Source: Tomocerus qinae
Lineage: Eukaryota > Arthropoda > Collembola > Entomobryomorpha > Tomoceridae
NCBI GenBank assembly: GCA_020055645.1
Contig: CM034547.1
Span: 60,266,909 to 60,330,908 of the forward strand
Direction of reading: 5' to 3'
Length of the DNA: 64,000 bases
Below are positions 51,670 to 63,494 of this stretch, in pieces; the stretch's first letter is position 1, and the number at the start of each line of letters is the position of its first letter. The notes beneath the pieces were generated by a model. The model saw nothing but the letters and a program-made list of their open reading frames with translations, did no database searches and was not told the DNA's origin. A program made the position numbers and the translations under genes.

Positions 51670-54386
51670 TTATTGATTGTCAAAAGTGGCATTTTCATTG
51701 TCTTCTTCAAGTTCCTCTATTTCTTCATCATCATCTTGTTGACTCAAACTGTTTTCATGACCATTCCTACTATTTCGCCTAGATTCCCCCGCGTGATCCA
51801 AGGCAATATCTTTCACTGATTCGTTATCAGAGTTAGTGAGACTTCCATCGGCAACAGCTGCAGTTTCGCTTTTATCATCCCCTCCAATAGTGACACCTGT
51901 CCAATTATCTCTTGTTGCATAATACGGTAGAGTCCCTCTTTGTGAAACTCCAGTTTTCGTCTTATATAAACGCCTATTAGCAGCCCGTTGACATTCGCCA
52001 CCATGATGCCGAGTGCACTGTTCCCTTCCCTAATTTAGCAAATAATTTAAAAGGAGACTGATTAAATTATTTGAATACTAAATGATAAATTACTAATGTA
52101 ATAAAGTTAACTCACGCCTTCTAAAAGTAGAGGTGCGCTGCGAACTCGAGATAACATTGATGACATGTCTTTTCTAAAAGACTCCCTTTCCAGAATGGAG
52201 GCCGCCATCCGCAGTTGTCTTCGCATAGCAATATCTTGACTTGCAGAATAACTACAAGCTCTTCGCCAAGCCTGTAAATGAGCGTCTCTTAATTTTTGAC
52301 GACGTCTCTCAGCTTTCATGAATTGCATGAGTTCCTCTTCTTCTCGTTTAATTCGGACTTCCTCCTTCATTCTGCAAAACAAAAACATTAAGATAAATCG
52401 TCATGCCGTCATTATCATTGTCGTAAAGAAATAGTTGTTTATTACTTAGTCGTTTGAACCCGAAGTCTTGAAGCATGATTATCGTTAGATGTTGATTCGA
52501 AGACACCTTCCGCAGCTGCACTATGACGGGATAATCCAAATGGTGTGAAGTTTTTTGGTCTCTTTGCAGAATTACTCTTCTGTTTTGCTGTATGTGTCCC
52601 TTTAGAATGATTACTAAATGAATCTTCTGTCATGCGATCATCATCGGTATCGTCGCCACTGCTGTCTTTACGTACTCGAAACTTATGGTTCTTTTCCTTC
52701 CTTGGTGTACTATTGCAATAATCCCTTAAAATAGCTTCCAGTTTCGAGTTATTGATTTTAGTGCGTCTATCTCTTGCTGCCATGCTTGGTGGAAGGGATG
52801 CACTTTTCATTAAGGCTTCGGAGCGCAAGCGTTTCTTTAAATCTCTGATTACCAAAATATTCTTATTAAATCGTTAGAATTTAGTACAGACTACACAACT
52901 ATTATAAGAATTAATAATTAACCTTGTAGTTTTATAATATTGTTTGACACATCTTTGTTTCATGGGGTAAATCAAGGTACTTTAAATACCATGGCGACCT
53001 AACAAGGTATGCTAATAGTGGGGATTGAAATTCACTCAGAACCACTTATGGGGGAAACGTACAGGCGTCCCCATGCCATTGAGTAATACTCTATGGCTCC
53101 TTCTCCTTTGATCGTCATGGTATTTATTTAAAGTACCTTGGGGTAAATAATGACAAATAGAAGACGCATTACCGATAGTCCTGTTGTTCCTTCAAACGAA
53201 TCGCGGAGAGCAAGGCTCTTGTTCTCGGTGGAGCTGGATTGGCTTTGAAAAAGTGCTGAGATGATGAGAATTTATTATTATTTGTCTTGACGCTTTGTCC
53301 TCCACTATTGAGCTTTCGGATTTTCTGAGGTCGGGCATTGTTTAAATTCTCAGCTGCTCCATGAGTTCCACCACTTATGTGACTCAATTTGGATTCCTTT
53401 GTGAAAGAAAAGGGTTTCACTTGGGCAAGAAGTTTTTGTTTGCTTTCCTCTCGTACCCTTTGGCTTCTGGTTAAACATCCAAACAGATAAGTGTAATATC
53501 TATAGCCATATTAATAACTGTAAATCATAAAGATTATGAATCTTTAAAATGGCACCTCCTCTTGTTTTTCAGCATAATGTATTCAAACAATGGCTTGTAT
53601 ACATGACTTGGGACTGGATTTGCACGAAAATGAGACGTTGCCTCATCGTCTTTTGGCAAGGCTGGTGCACTGTTGTTTTGCGGCTTTCGCAGCAATATTC
53701 TATAATAGTAAAACAGTTATTAAAAAGTTAGAACTTATAAAAATATCCAGTTTGTACGAAGAAGATAGTCATAAAAAATGCAGAAAAATTGGATAAGTTT
53801 TTTCATGATCATAAAATACTAACCTGGTTTCAATATTAGATGGTGGAAAAAACTCTTTTCGTCTGGAATGAATTTCAGGATTTGAAGACCATCTAGAAAG
53901 ACAACTATCAGGAGTAGAAGCCCCAGAGCATAATCCTTCGCTATCATCTTGGCATGTTCTATCATGCTGATTATCGTTTTGAAAGTTTATAGACCGATTT
54001 GATTTGTACAAATAGCTCCCACTTCCACTGTAAGGATTTCTATGGAGTTCGCAACTAGTCACGGACAAATAACTCCGGTTTCCTTCTCCGTTGTTCACTA
54101 AAAGATTCCTATTTCTAATAGCTGTCAAATTCTCATCGTGATTTTGATCATCTGCATGAATATTGAGTACTTTTGCAGTTTTTTCGCTTATGTAATCTAT
54201 GTCACTATCCTCAGTGTACAGGCTAGCTCGACATTGACGAAATTCTTCTTTCAGTTGCTCTAGAGTTTTAATAAAGTCAGAGTTTCCTAAATGTTTGACT
54301 TCAGAATAGTCTGGAATACGACTATAAAGGTCAATCAAACTATCCGATTGCAACATCTTTGGTTTGTTTTCTCTTTTGAGATTCAT
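51670..54386 (-). CDS. FAM161: FAM161-family (UPF0564) cilium/centrosome protein
   Basis: FAM161 proteins sit at centrioles, basal bodies and connecting cilia and bind microtubules; human FAM161A is a retinitis pigmentosa gene. Six coding exons join in phase: 54386-53824, 53699-53556, 53457-53173, 52844-52446, 52371-52116 and 52029-51670. They give about 668 residues. The N-terminal ~185 residues are polar and low in conservation. Family signatures follow: HFRANPVPSHVYKPLFEYIM (about 211-230), EESKQKLLAQVKPFSFTKES, FFKANPAPPRTR, then RDLKKRLRSEALMKSASLPP. A charged coiled-coil-like stretch (MKEEVRIKREEEELMQFMKA) leads to RVRSAPLLLEG. The C-terminal ~100 residues are acidic and end QQDDDEEIEELEEDNENATF. 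The last exon join (EGG-REQ) is phase-consistent but weakly conserved. Whether it equals FAM161A or B cannot be told. An 168-bp transposon lies in intron 3. Confidence 0.85.
52965..53148. mobile_element. hAT-like MITE in a FAM161 intron
   Basis: A 168-bp element (52973-53140) is flanked by a perfect 8-bp duplication, GGGTAAAT, at 52965-52972 and 53141-53148. The ends are inverted: CAAGGTACTTTAAATA against the same sequence with a 4-base AATA expansion, then CCATG[G/A]CGA. An 8-bp target duplication and CA start fit the hAT superfamily. It is non-coding and lies in the intron between the exons ending at 53173 and starting at 52844. Confidence 0.85.
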
Positions 54387-55559
54387 TTTTAGTACCTAGA
54401 TACTAGATAGTACTTAATCCTTCATCACAATCAAAAGTGTCTTTGCACTGCAAAGGGACAAATATAAAATTATAGAGGCAAGTATGATGGCCTACTAATT
54501 AAACATAATAAAAATAATACTTTCAACTGATAGAACGTTTTAGCCCTTTTCTGTCTTAAAGGTTTACTATCACAAATATGTACTACGAACGAAATGATGA
54601 CATTCATTCATACACTTACAAGAACGATAATGTTTATGTTTAGCTACCTATAAGTTAATGATTGTCACTTCTGATTATGGTTATTTTATAAGCGTCAACT
54701 GTTTGATGCTATTTATAACTACTTTAATCACAAAGGTGTATAGTAAAGAAAGGGAGTGGAGAAGAATGGGACACAGGAAGAACTGGAACTGGAAGTAATA
54801 CTGCGAAGTCTTGGTGACCGCTACCAAACAAAAGTGAAAGGCGAAACCTATGCATTTTAGTGCGTGTAAAACTCAGGACTGCGTTTCTGCGAACATCGGA
54901 GGATTTCTTTGGTCGGTCATTCATATACAGCTGTACACCAAAGGTACCAAACCAGAAGAGTACACGCTAGCTTAGAGCTTAACTTAAGGCTTTATCGTAA
55001 TGACATAACGAGAAAATTCTCATGGAAAATCGAATGTGGTGGTATTCACACAGTTGGATGTTGGATCGATATGAATAACTACCTTACTATTAACTGTACT
55101 ATTCTTTGACTACTGTGTTGGGGTATGTTCTATGAGCTAGTGTTAGGTGAACATTAAATGACACGCATGCATATACATACGTCTGACTGCTTATCATCAC
55201 TACAAGAAGAAAATTTTCTCCCCGTCTCATCTTCATGTGCATATAACATGGGGTATGCGTATGGTTCGTAAAACGTTCATCAAGAGCCAATATATTTTAC
55301 TAACACTATAATAAAATTATTCATTGCTTTACTTCGTAGTTCGTATCGTAATACTTAAATTAAGTGTTAATTAATTGTAATGTTAATGAAATAAAATTGG
55401 ACAAACAAAGCCAATGACATCGAAATGAAAAACATACCAAATAATAACAGTTCATTAAATGAATGATTAGATTATACTAAATTGAAATAACATGTTTTTG
55501 ATATCATTACAATTACAACTATATTAATCAATATTATGTATCAATTGCTTAGATCAAAT
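54387..55559. other. Intergenic DNA between FAM161-like and SmD3 genes
   Basis: It holds the presumed 5' untranslated region and promoter of the FAM161-like gene on the left and the SmD3 3' untranslated region on the right. No other gene recognised; frames at 54724-55290 look like chance. Confidence 0.5.
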
Positions 55560-56413
55560 TTATCGTCCATATCCAGGTCGGTTTATTGACATATGCGAGG
55601 CAGCACGTCCGCGTCCTCTATCTCCTCTGCCACCACCACGGCCTATAATTTGCAATTTTTGGTAAAATAACCTTCTGGGCAATGGGATATCGGCGCCGTT
55701 GCCCCTAATGTACCCACTTAATCTATTAATCTATTATATTGCCCCTTGTCTCCAGTTACTTTTCTTTTCTGACCTAATCTTACAAAATATAAACTGTTTT
55801 ACAGCTAAAGCCAAACTGAAGTTATTTTTACCAGGGCAGAAAAGAGGCAAAAATAGGGAAGGGGAGGCAACTGGGGCAATATATTATATAGATAATAGGT
55901 TAAGTGGCTAAACTAGGGGCAAAGGGAGAGTGGGGAACGATATCCCGCTGCCTAATTTCAGCCTTTTGGGGTAAAAAAAGTACGTTTGCATTTGGTAATT
56001 TTTTTTACTCACGTTGTATTGAGGTATTGTTATTTTGACATGGACATGGTAAGACTAAGACTAAAAAAAATTCCATTTCCATTATTCAAAGTACTAGATT
56101 GAATAATTCGAAGAAACTTACTAAAAGCTGCTGGAGGTTTCTTGCTTGGTCGAATTTTAGTGAACATCGGAGCATTTTTTATCATGTCGGGTAATATCAT
56201 GAACAAAAGACTGGAACCACGAATGTAGACATACTGCATGTTACACGTTTTTCCTTCTCTGTTTGTTACAACGCAATCCGTAAGTTGGCAATTCATGTTA
56301 TCTTCCACATCCATAAGTTTACCACGTAACAAATGACCACTTTGGGTCTCAATCGTCACAATGAGTCCCACAGCTTCGAATAAAACTTTTACAGGAATGC
56401 CCATGTGAGCCAT
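55560..56413 (-). CDS. SNRPD3: Small nuclear ribonucleoprotein SmD3, diverged
   Basis: SmD3 is one of seven Sm proteins forming the ring on U1, U2, U4 and U5 snRNAs in the spliceosome. Two exons, 56413-56122 and 55642-55560, give 124 residues (human 126). The Sm fold is plain: [33 protein letters not shown] (Sm1) and [17 protein letters not shown] (Sm2), then KNAPMF. The second exon is a short RG-rich tail ([15 protein letters not shown]), the usual site of arginine methylation bound by SMN. Identity to human over the Sm domain is only about 58% by hand count, low for so conserved a protein. It may be a fast-evolving paralogue rather than the main copy. The start at MAHMGIP matches family length; an in-frame ATG lies further up at 56464. 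Confidence 0.9.
55678..55953. mobile_element. Palindromic element in the SmD3 intron
   Basis: Outer arms share GGCA-x-x-GGGATATCG, followed by matching inner stretches TGCCCCTA, CCACTTAA and TATATTGCCCC on the opposite strand. The arms are therefore imperfect inverted repeats of about 90-110 bases around a centre near 55815. No clear target duplication was found and the exact ends are uncertain. Non-coding. It occupies more than half of the 479-base intron. Confidence 0.7.
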
Positions 56414-57143
56414 TTTGTTGTGAAGCAATAATGGCCTCAGCTTAGCGCTAAAAACGTGAGGCAAATGAATGAATTATCAATTATTTAATAATATAAAACA
56501 TGAAACTATACAACAAAACAAATAAAAATTGAAAGTACCGTGTCCGACATCTAATAATTTTGAATTTGCAGAGCCTGGCCTACAAAAATCAACAGGGAAG
56601 TGAACAGAAGCGAATTCTTACCAAACAAGCGTGTCGTTTTTTAATCGGTTGGTTATCCGATTGCCGGTTATGATCCCAGTGGGTAGACACAGACAATGGA
56701 GACAGGTTTCTGATCCGGAAATTTTCGGGATACCAGTACCAGAATTGGAGAAGTTGACTTTCTTGGAAACGTTTTACTTGATTTGCTAGTGACTAGGATT
56801 TTAGTAGACCGTAGACTGCAAAGCAGCATGCAACGCAATGATGCAACTGCAATGCAACTGAACGTAAACGGGATGCTAAGAAATGGGGTAACGGGGAACA
56901 ATAAAGGGCCTTTCTGGTGTTGGCGGCAAGATAAACAGATGATTTCATTCAGTCAGTCGGAGATTTCGGTGACTTTTTTAAGTTTGAAGTTCTTTTTAGT
57001 GTTTGCAGAATTTTTACTTTTTGTCGAAATAAATGGAAGTGGAATAGCACCATTGTGTTGTATGTAAACGGGAAAATAGGGTTTTCGATCTCAGTTTGTT
57101 TAAATATAATTAACCAATAATAAGTTAAGATTACCAAATAATA
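56414..57143. promoter_or_regulatory. Shared upstream region of SmD3 and COQ6
   Basis: The two start codons are 730 bases apart and point away from each other, so any promoters for both genes lie here. A TTTTTAG acceptor-like site near 56457 just upstream of the SmD3 ATG suggests an untranslated SmD3 exon further up. No specific core elements were identified. Confidence 0.4.
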
Positions 57144-60100
57144 ATGAACTTTTTTAAAAGCAGCCCTATGCAAAGGTCTTTGCGTTTTATAAAATATACA
57201 CATACAGTTCCCCAAGATTTTCCAATATTGAGGACATTTTCTGTAAGCAGCAATAAGCTAATTGATGTTAATCCAGCTTTCGACTTAAAAAATTCAACAT
57301 TTTATGATATCGTAATAGCCGGAGGTGGACTCGTTGGAACTGTTTTGGCAGTAGCACTAGGTACGCGTGTTTTCAGTTTTTCCTTTTTACCAATCTTATT
57401 TTACACTCAATTTTCGGTTGGGTTGTTGCAAACGGGACGCAGTAAGCAAAAATTTTCTAAGTTTTTTTCCCAATGGAAAATCGTACCCAAATTTTTCTAA
57501 GTTCTTTTCCCAATGTAAGAAAGACGAATTTAGTCTTCATTGTATAATCACTTTTTAAGCCACCCGTCACTATTTTTGCCTTTTTTCTAACCTAACCTGA
57601 TAAAAATGAATATAATAAATGTTTGGTTGTTTCAATTTTATTAGGTTAGGTCTAAAAAGAGGCAAATAGTGATTAGTTTTGAAAATACTTAGTTTGTTGC
57701 CTAATTTTTGCATTGGGAAAAAACTTTCGTTTAAAAAAAATTTAAATTCGAAAAATTTCGGTTACTGCGTCCCGTTTGCAGCAACCCAACCCAATTTTCA
57801 CTGTTTTTGTTTATGATGTAAAAACATTGAAAATGTTTTCTCTTACTGTTATATATGTAGCTCAAAATCAGCGACTGTCTAACAAGAAAATTCTGTTATT
57901 GGAATCAGCACGGGGTGTGTGGACTAAAGAGCCCCAAGAAGAGAATCAACCTCCTGACTATAGTAATCGAGTCGTTGCTTTATCCCCCGGTTCTAAGTCC
58001 CTCCTGGCTAAGCTTGGAATTTGGGATGAAATATGGAGATATCAGGAAGTGAATAGTCTTCAAGTAAGAAACGTTGAATGTTGTATAACTGTTGACTGTA
58101 ACTCTTTTCGCAATTTCATATCAAAATGTGATATTGCTACATTGCTACCTGTCCGAGTCCGGTCTGATATCATGTCACTCCTATCACCTTTTACGAATTC
58201 TATATTTATCATATCTCATATTATTATGTAATGAAATGTCTCTTTGTTTTTAAGGTATGGGACGCGCTTTCGGATGCACATATCACATTCAAAAATCCAG
58301 ATTTCGAATCCCCGGTGTCATATATAGTTGAAAACCCAGTTTTGGCATACGCTATTTCTAAATTGACCTCCAAGGTACATGTTCAATAAACAATTGTGGA
58401 TACTAAATTGTCGTAATGATGTTTAATTTGTTTGAAATTTAAACGAGAAATAATCCTTTTTTCTCTTCTTTCTTTAAGTTTAGAAATATTTCGATTGAGT
58501 TTCGCTGTAAAGTCAGTGAATGTGTGCTTCCGTCTGCTGAAAAACAAGATGATCTTGCTTATGTCGTTCTAGAGGATAATCGAATTATTAGCACAGATCT
58601 TTTGGTAAGAAGTTACTCAAAAAGAAACTATTCATTTTCAGTATCAAAATAATGTTTGTCAAATCTAATGTATCTTATGTAATATGCCAGAGTATGTGAT
58701 ATGTAGCTACTGTATAAATATAATTTTTGTTTTTTTAGATTGGTGCTGACGGTTTTAATTCAAAAGTGAGACGTAGCATAAATTCTCCGTATTTAAATTT
58801 TAACTACGATAGAACAGCTATTGTGGCTACATTGAAGCTGACTGAGGTAAGTGAGATACTATGATCTTATACATAATATTGCAGTCAGTTGTGTGCCAGC
58901 TTTATTTAGATATGTCTACTTCTATTAATATTTCATGCTAATAAAAATTATTATACCTAAAACCCAGAGCTATGAAAATACAGTTGCATGGCAAAGATTT
59001 TTGCCAACCGGTGGACCGATTGCTTTGCTTCCGGTATGTCTTTTTTTACATTAGCAGAGCGTAGATATTAGAGATACGATATAATGTAATATAAGTTGAT
59101 GTTGATATTATAATGAACTGAATTTTGTCATTGGCTCTTGTAAATCCTGTAATTTATTTTTTGTAATTATTCATAGCTGTCCAATGACTACAGTTCTTTG
59201 GTTTGGAGTACAACAACCGAAAATGCACAAAGATTATTGGATTCGTCTCCTAAGGAATTTGTTGACCAAGTAAACTCTGCTTTTGTAAGTAATTCTTCTC
59301 AATATTGCATTGCCATAATATATATCTTCAACATTGGCTGGCTTAGCCGGTTGTGGTGATATTTATATTTTTGTGTAATTTTTTGTCTGTCAAATACAGT
59401 GGAGAGAACATCCTCGTGACACTTTGGTTCAGAAATCATGCGAGTTTCTCTCTGCATTTAATTTGGGTGGCAAGGGGCCAAGAATATTCCCTCCTTCGTT
59501 GTCCGCAGTTGTAGAAAATTCCAGAGCAAAATTTCCGTTGGGGTTTGGACACTCTGGATATTATGTTAGCAGACGCGTAGCAATTATAGGGTAAGTAAGA
59601 GATCATCAATGATAATGAAAAATTGTATATAGAACAAAGGACGAAGATCATTATTATCATGTGCTATGTTTATCATAAAAATTGTCGGCACAAATTGTTA
59701 CTGATGAGTAGTTTATAAAGCTATTCAAGCTCATTTATTTCAGTAGCTAAAATGCTCTACAGCACGCTATAAAAACCATATCTTGATGTAGAGCAAGTTA
59801 ATAAGGAAAAACGAATACATTAATAGTTAAGATATTATTAATCTTAATTAATTAAGGTAACTTCGCTGTAGGTCATTCATTATACTAATGTGTAATACAA
59901 AGGCTGAACTTAACAAATGACTTTGTAAATAAGAAAATATGGTGATAATCCAGATGTGCTGAAATTACCATTTTCGCTGCAAAATAATTGTCAAACTGTA
60001 AAACTTGTAAATTACAAATAAGTAAATAGTAAATTGTGAATGTAAATAATATTCGTTTTTTATTTATTTTCTTTCAGTGATGCTGCGCACAGAGTTCATC

Positions 60101-60565
60101 CTTTGGCAGGTCAAGGGTTAAATCTTGGACTCGGAGACGTCGCAACCTTAGAACGAGTGATTGATAAGACTGTTGGCGTAGGGGGTGACATTGGTATTGT
60201 TCTAATCTTCTAAACTTTATTTTATAATTTTATTTCTTTGCTCATTACTTTGAACAAACTTTAATTTCGTTGTTTTGTATGTTACTTCTTTGTAGGCAAT
60301 ATAAAAGCTCTACATGAATATGAAACAGAAAGACAACGGCACAATGTAGCCGTTCAATCAGGCATAGATTTTCTGCATCGTTTATATGACACACAATTCG
60401 CACCCTTTGTGGCCCTTCGCACGGTTGGCCTTTCAGCTGTTAATAGCTCTGAATATTTAAAGGTGAAAAGTGAATTTCAATTTCAACACTTCGATTTATT
60501 GTTTTTTGACAACAGACTATTTTTATTGTTTCTAGAAGTGTATCATGAGCCAAGCGGCAGCCTAG
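57144..60565 (+). CDS. COQ6: Ubiquinone biosynthesis monooxygenase COQ6
   Basis: Mitochondrial FAD-dependent hydroxylase of the coenzyme Q ring, acting in the matrix-side COQ complex. Eleven exons join in phase: 57144-57360, 57861-58063, 58255-58374, 58479-58604, 58739-58846, 58968-59033, 59177-59284, 59400-59590, 60078-60193, 60296-60462 and 60536-60565. The product has 483 residues (human 468). The N-terminal ~50 residues are basic and hydroxylated, as in a presequence. FAD motifs follow: GGGLVG at 60-65, the IGADGFNS motif at 223, and GDAAHRVHPLAGQGLNLG from about 380. YETERQRHN near the C-terminus is also conserved. The last exon is only ten codons (KCIMSQAAA then stop), matching the short tail of the human protein. 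Most introns are 100-200 bases; intron 1 carries a transposon. It appears intact. Confidence 0.96.
57408..57799. mobile_element. Palindromic MITE with 8-bp target duplication in COQ6 intron 1
   Basis: A 376-bp element (57416-57791) lies between perfect copies of CAATTTTC at 57408-57415 and 57792-57799. The terminal inverted repeats begin GGTTGGGTTGTTGCAAACGG and continue for about 30 bases with one mismatch. The inverted match resumes inside (TTTTTTCCCAATG, AATCACTATTTGCC-like and ACCTAACCT blocks). An 8-bp duplication suits hAT or P-type transposons. Non-coding. Confidence 0.87.
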
Positions 60566-63494
60566 GGAGTCAATCAACGAACACTTGCTACTTCATATAC
60601 CACTTTTATAAAAGAATTGCCCTGGACATCTTACCGCGTATAGCAGTTGGATCTATTATTGTGCCAATTTCAATGAATGCCACATCTGCCTTTTTCCTGT
60701 GAAATCTGCAGTGGGAAGTAGGAAAAACAACTACAACAATGTGAAGCGAATCCCTTTTTGAACTACAATTTAATTAGATGGTTCACAACACTTGTGAATT
60801 GTGACTAAGCTGATGCTTTTTGCAATTTCACCCTTAAGTATTAGTCATGCAGTACATGTAGCATTTTTGATTTTGTTTAATCCTGTCAAAGTCTTATTCC
60901 AATTGCAGTCGCGTCAAAACAAAAAGGAAACATTGCTTCATCTTTTAAATTAAATGGAGAGCTAGTGCTAAAGTCTATTTATTTAATTAGGGATGTCAAG
61001 ATTTTCTAATTTAAAATGCCATTTTTAACGTAAAGTAGAAGGTAAAAACGGTTAGATATTCTTGTTAAATATCTGTTATGTAATTTAAAGTTATCTTGTA
61101 TTCATTACAACTTTTATTTGTAATGTCAACTAGCATGTATACAATTATACAACCTTAGTAATTCGTAATTGAAATCCTGGTCTCCTCAACGCATCATCAG
61201 AATCATCACAACACAACCAGTTTGAATTAAATGAATTACTTCGTTCCTATCGGTCAAACGTGATGTTGGGTACTCTGCAAATATGAAGTGTCTGTATTTC
61301 TGTATGTATTTATCTAGTGTCTATAATGCTATGAAATTAAAAATACTTTAATCTTAAAAACTTGTTCTTCATAAAAAATTGAATTGCGTAATTGTTTTGT
61401 TTGATTTGTTGTTTGTAGGTAGTTGCACTTGCATATAATAGTACGCTATAAGAAGGAATAATTACCAATGCAGATAGAAAGTATCTATTGTAAGATATTG
61501 CAACTGAAGTCTGTACAATATTGTCCTTCTTACTACTGCAATATAAGGACTGGCTAGACTCAACTCAAATTCGACTTATTTTATTATGAAGTTGACCCTG
61601 TAACGTTAACAATATCTTGCATGTCTCATAAGCGGTTGACAGGTATGTTGGGTATATGTTATTAATTTGGTATGATAGTAGTTGGTTACAGAATTCTGTT
61701 CTGCAGAACAGAGTTGTACTTATAGAATGCTACCTTTTATGTTACTCTTTGTTGTAGTACCTTTCCTTACCACAACAACGTTGTTGTAATGCTAAACCAG
61801 CATATTAAGAATCATGCTCCGAAAGCAGAAAAGGTACTGAAAGAAGGGAGGAAGCATTTATTCGCAGATGTATTGAGAACTTTAGTGAGTAGTCTTTTGC
61901 TAAGTTCACGTTTATAACTCCTAAGAATAAGCTTTGAGTAAACTGTATAGACTTTATACTTTAGATATTACATATTAGGTACTTAGAGAAAGGAATAAGT
62001 ACTGCACTGATAGCATCCATATTTTATAATGCTTTGTTTAAAAGTACATAGTACATAACTAAGTAAGTGTCATTATAATCGGCTAAGCAAAGCAGTTATA
62101 GTTATTCTCATATAATAATATCTCCTTTTAAATCTGGACACTTACGAAAACGGATACTTAAATGTTTAAGGAATAACATTATTTTGACTGTGTAATTGTA
62201 ATAATAATCGCCCCTGAGTTTTGGATAGGTGTAGCATTTTTAAATGTTACTTAATACCAAATTCCGTATCACGCCGCTGGCTACGTAGAATATTCTTCAG
62301 AAGTTAATGCTATCTAGAATAGGTATCCATTTTACCCAACATATAATTCAAACGCTGAGTTTGAGTCAAGATCATCTTAGTCAGTGAAATAGTCTGTATA
62401 GAAATAGAAACTGTCTATAAGAAGCTATTTACCAACTTGGTATAGTAAATGCTTTGTAAGTAAGTAGCGGCTTGCCCTTGCCCTCAAGTAGAAAATTCTC
62501 TGGAAAGAATTATGATGTGTACAATGATAGCGTTACTTAGCGAGTTTGCTTGCAATAGAATATTGCCTATGTAAATGCCATGGTGTAAAGTGTAAAGATA
62601 CTTATTGTGGTAGTATGCTATGCAATCGCATTCCCAACTACAAGTACATAGAGCAAAGCTTAAGTAGAAAATAAAACCTAACTAACGTAAGTGGATTTAC
62701 CTATGTTGTGTATACGTTACGTTGCGTTTCTGTTTCACTACCTGAAAGCCAGTAGTCTTAGTGGTTGTGGTTGTGCATGGGGATTGTAATAGCAGTGGAG
62801 TATCTGTTTTATGTGCATTTACAAAAAATGGAATTATTGTACATATTCAGTGTACACCTGCCCATGTTGTTATGTTGCAGTCTAGTCGTGTCTGTCTGAC
62901 TCAACTCTAGTATCCATTCTACTAAATGATGGTGAAAGAGCAAAAAGGTATGCATAGGTATAGAAACTTTCGGTTCATATGCTTAGCTAACTTAGCTTGT
63001 TCCTAACTCTAAATCGAGATCTATTCTATTGTTCCCTACAGTTTTACCCTACTATTCCTGTATAATATTTACCATGTATTATGTATCGGCAATGAACAAG
63101 AATTGGTTTTAGTTCTGTGGTTCGTTTGGTAGTAACAGTATACTAGACTGTGTGAGTTGTTCTGTCTATCTGCCTGTATCTCAATATAATATCACTTTTG
63201 AACTGGTACTAAGACTTATCAATTTTTATATAAATCTCATGTGTGTGTTATTGCGTTGTCAGCAAATCATGACTGTTTGTTTACGTTCGCTTGTAAAGTG
63301 ACACTGCAGTAGGGTAATGGAGTAGTGGAATATGGAGTGGAACGCATTTCCACCACAAAGTGTTTACTTAACAAGAATTGTAGAGGTTCAATTATTTCTG
63401 CTTCGTGTTGAGTAGTGATTCAAATCAGTAGATATGGGGATTATCAGAGAAAAGAGATAACGGGTCAATACAAGGAACAACAAGACAGACAAAA
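60566..63494. other. Intergenic DNA between COQ6 and the Dispatched-type gene
   Basis: It contains the COQ6 3' untranslated region and the upstream region of the next gene. No gene, RNA or clear repeat recognised. Confidence 0.5.
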
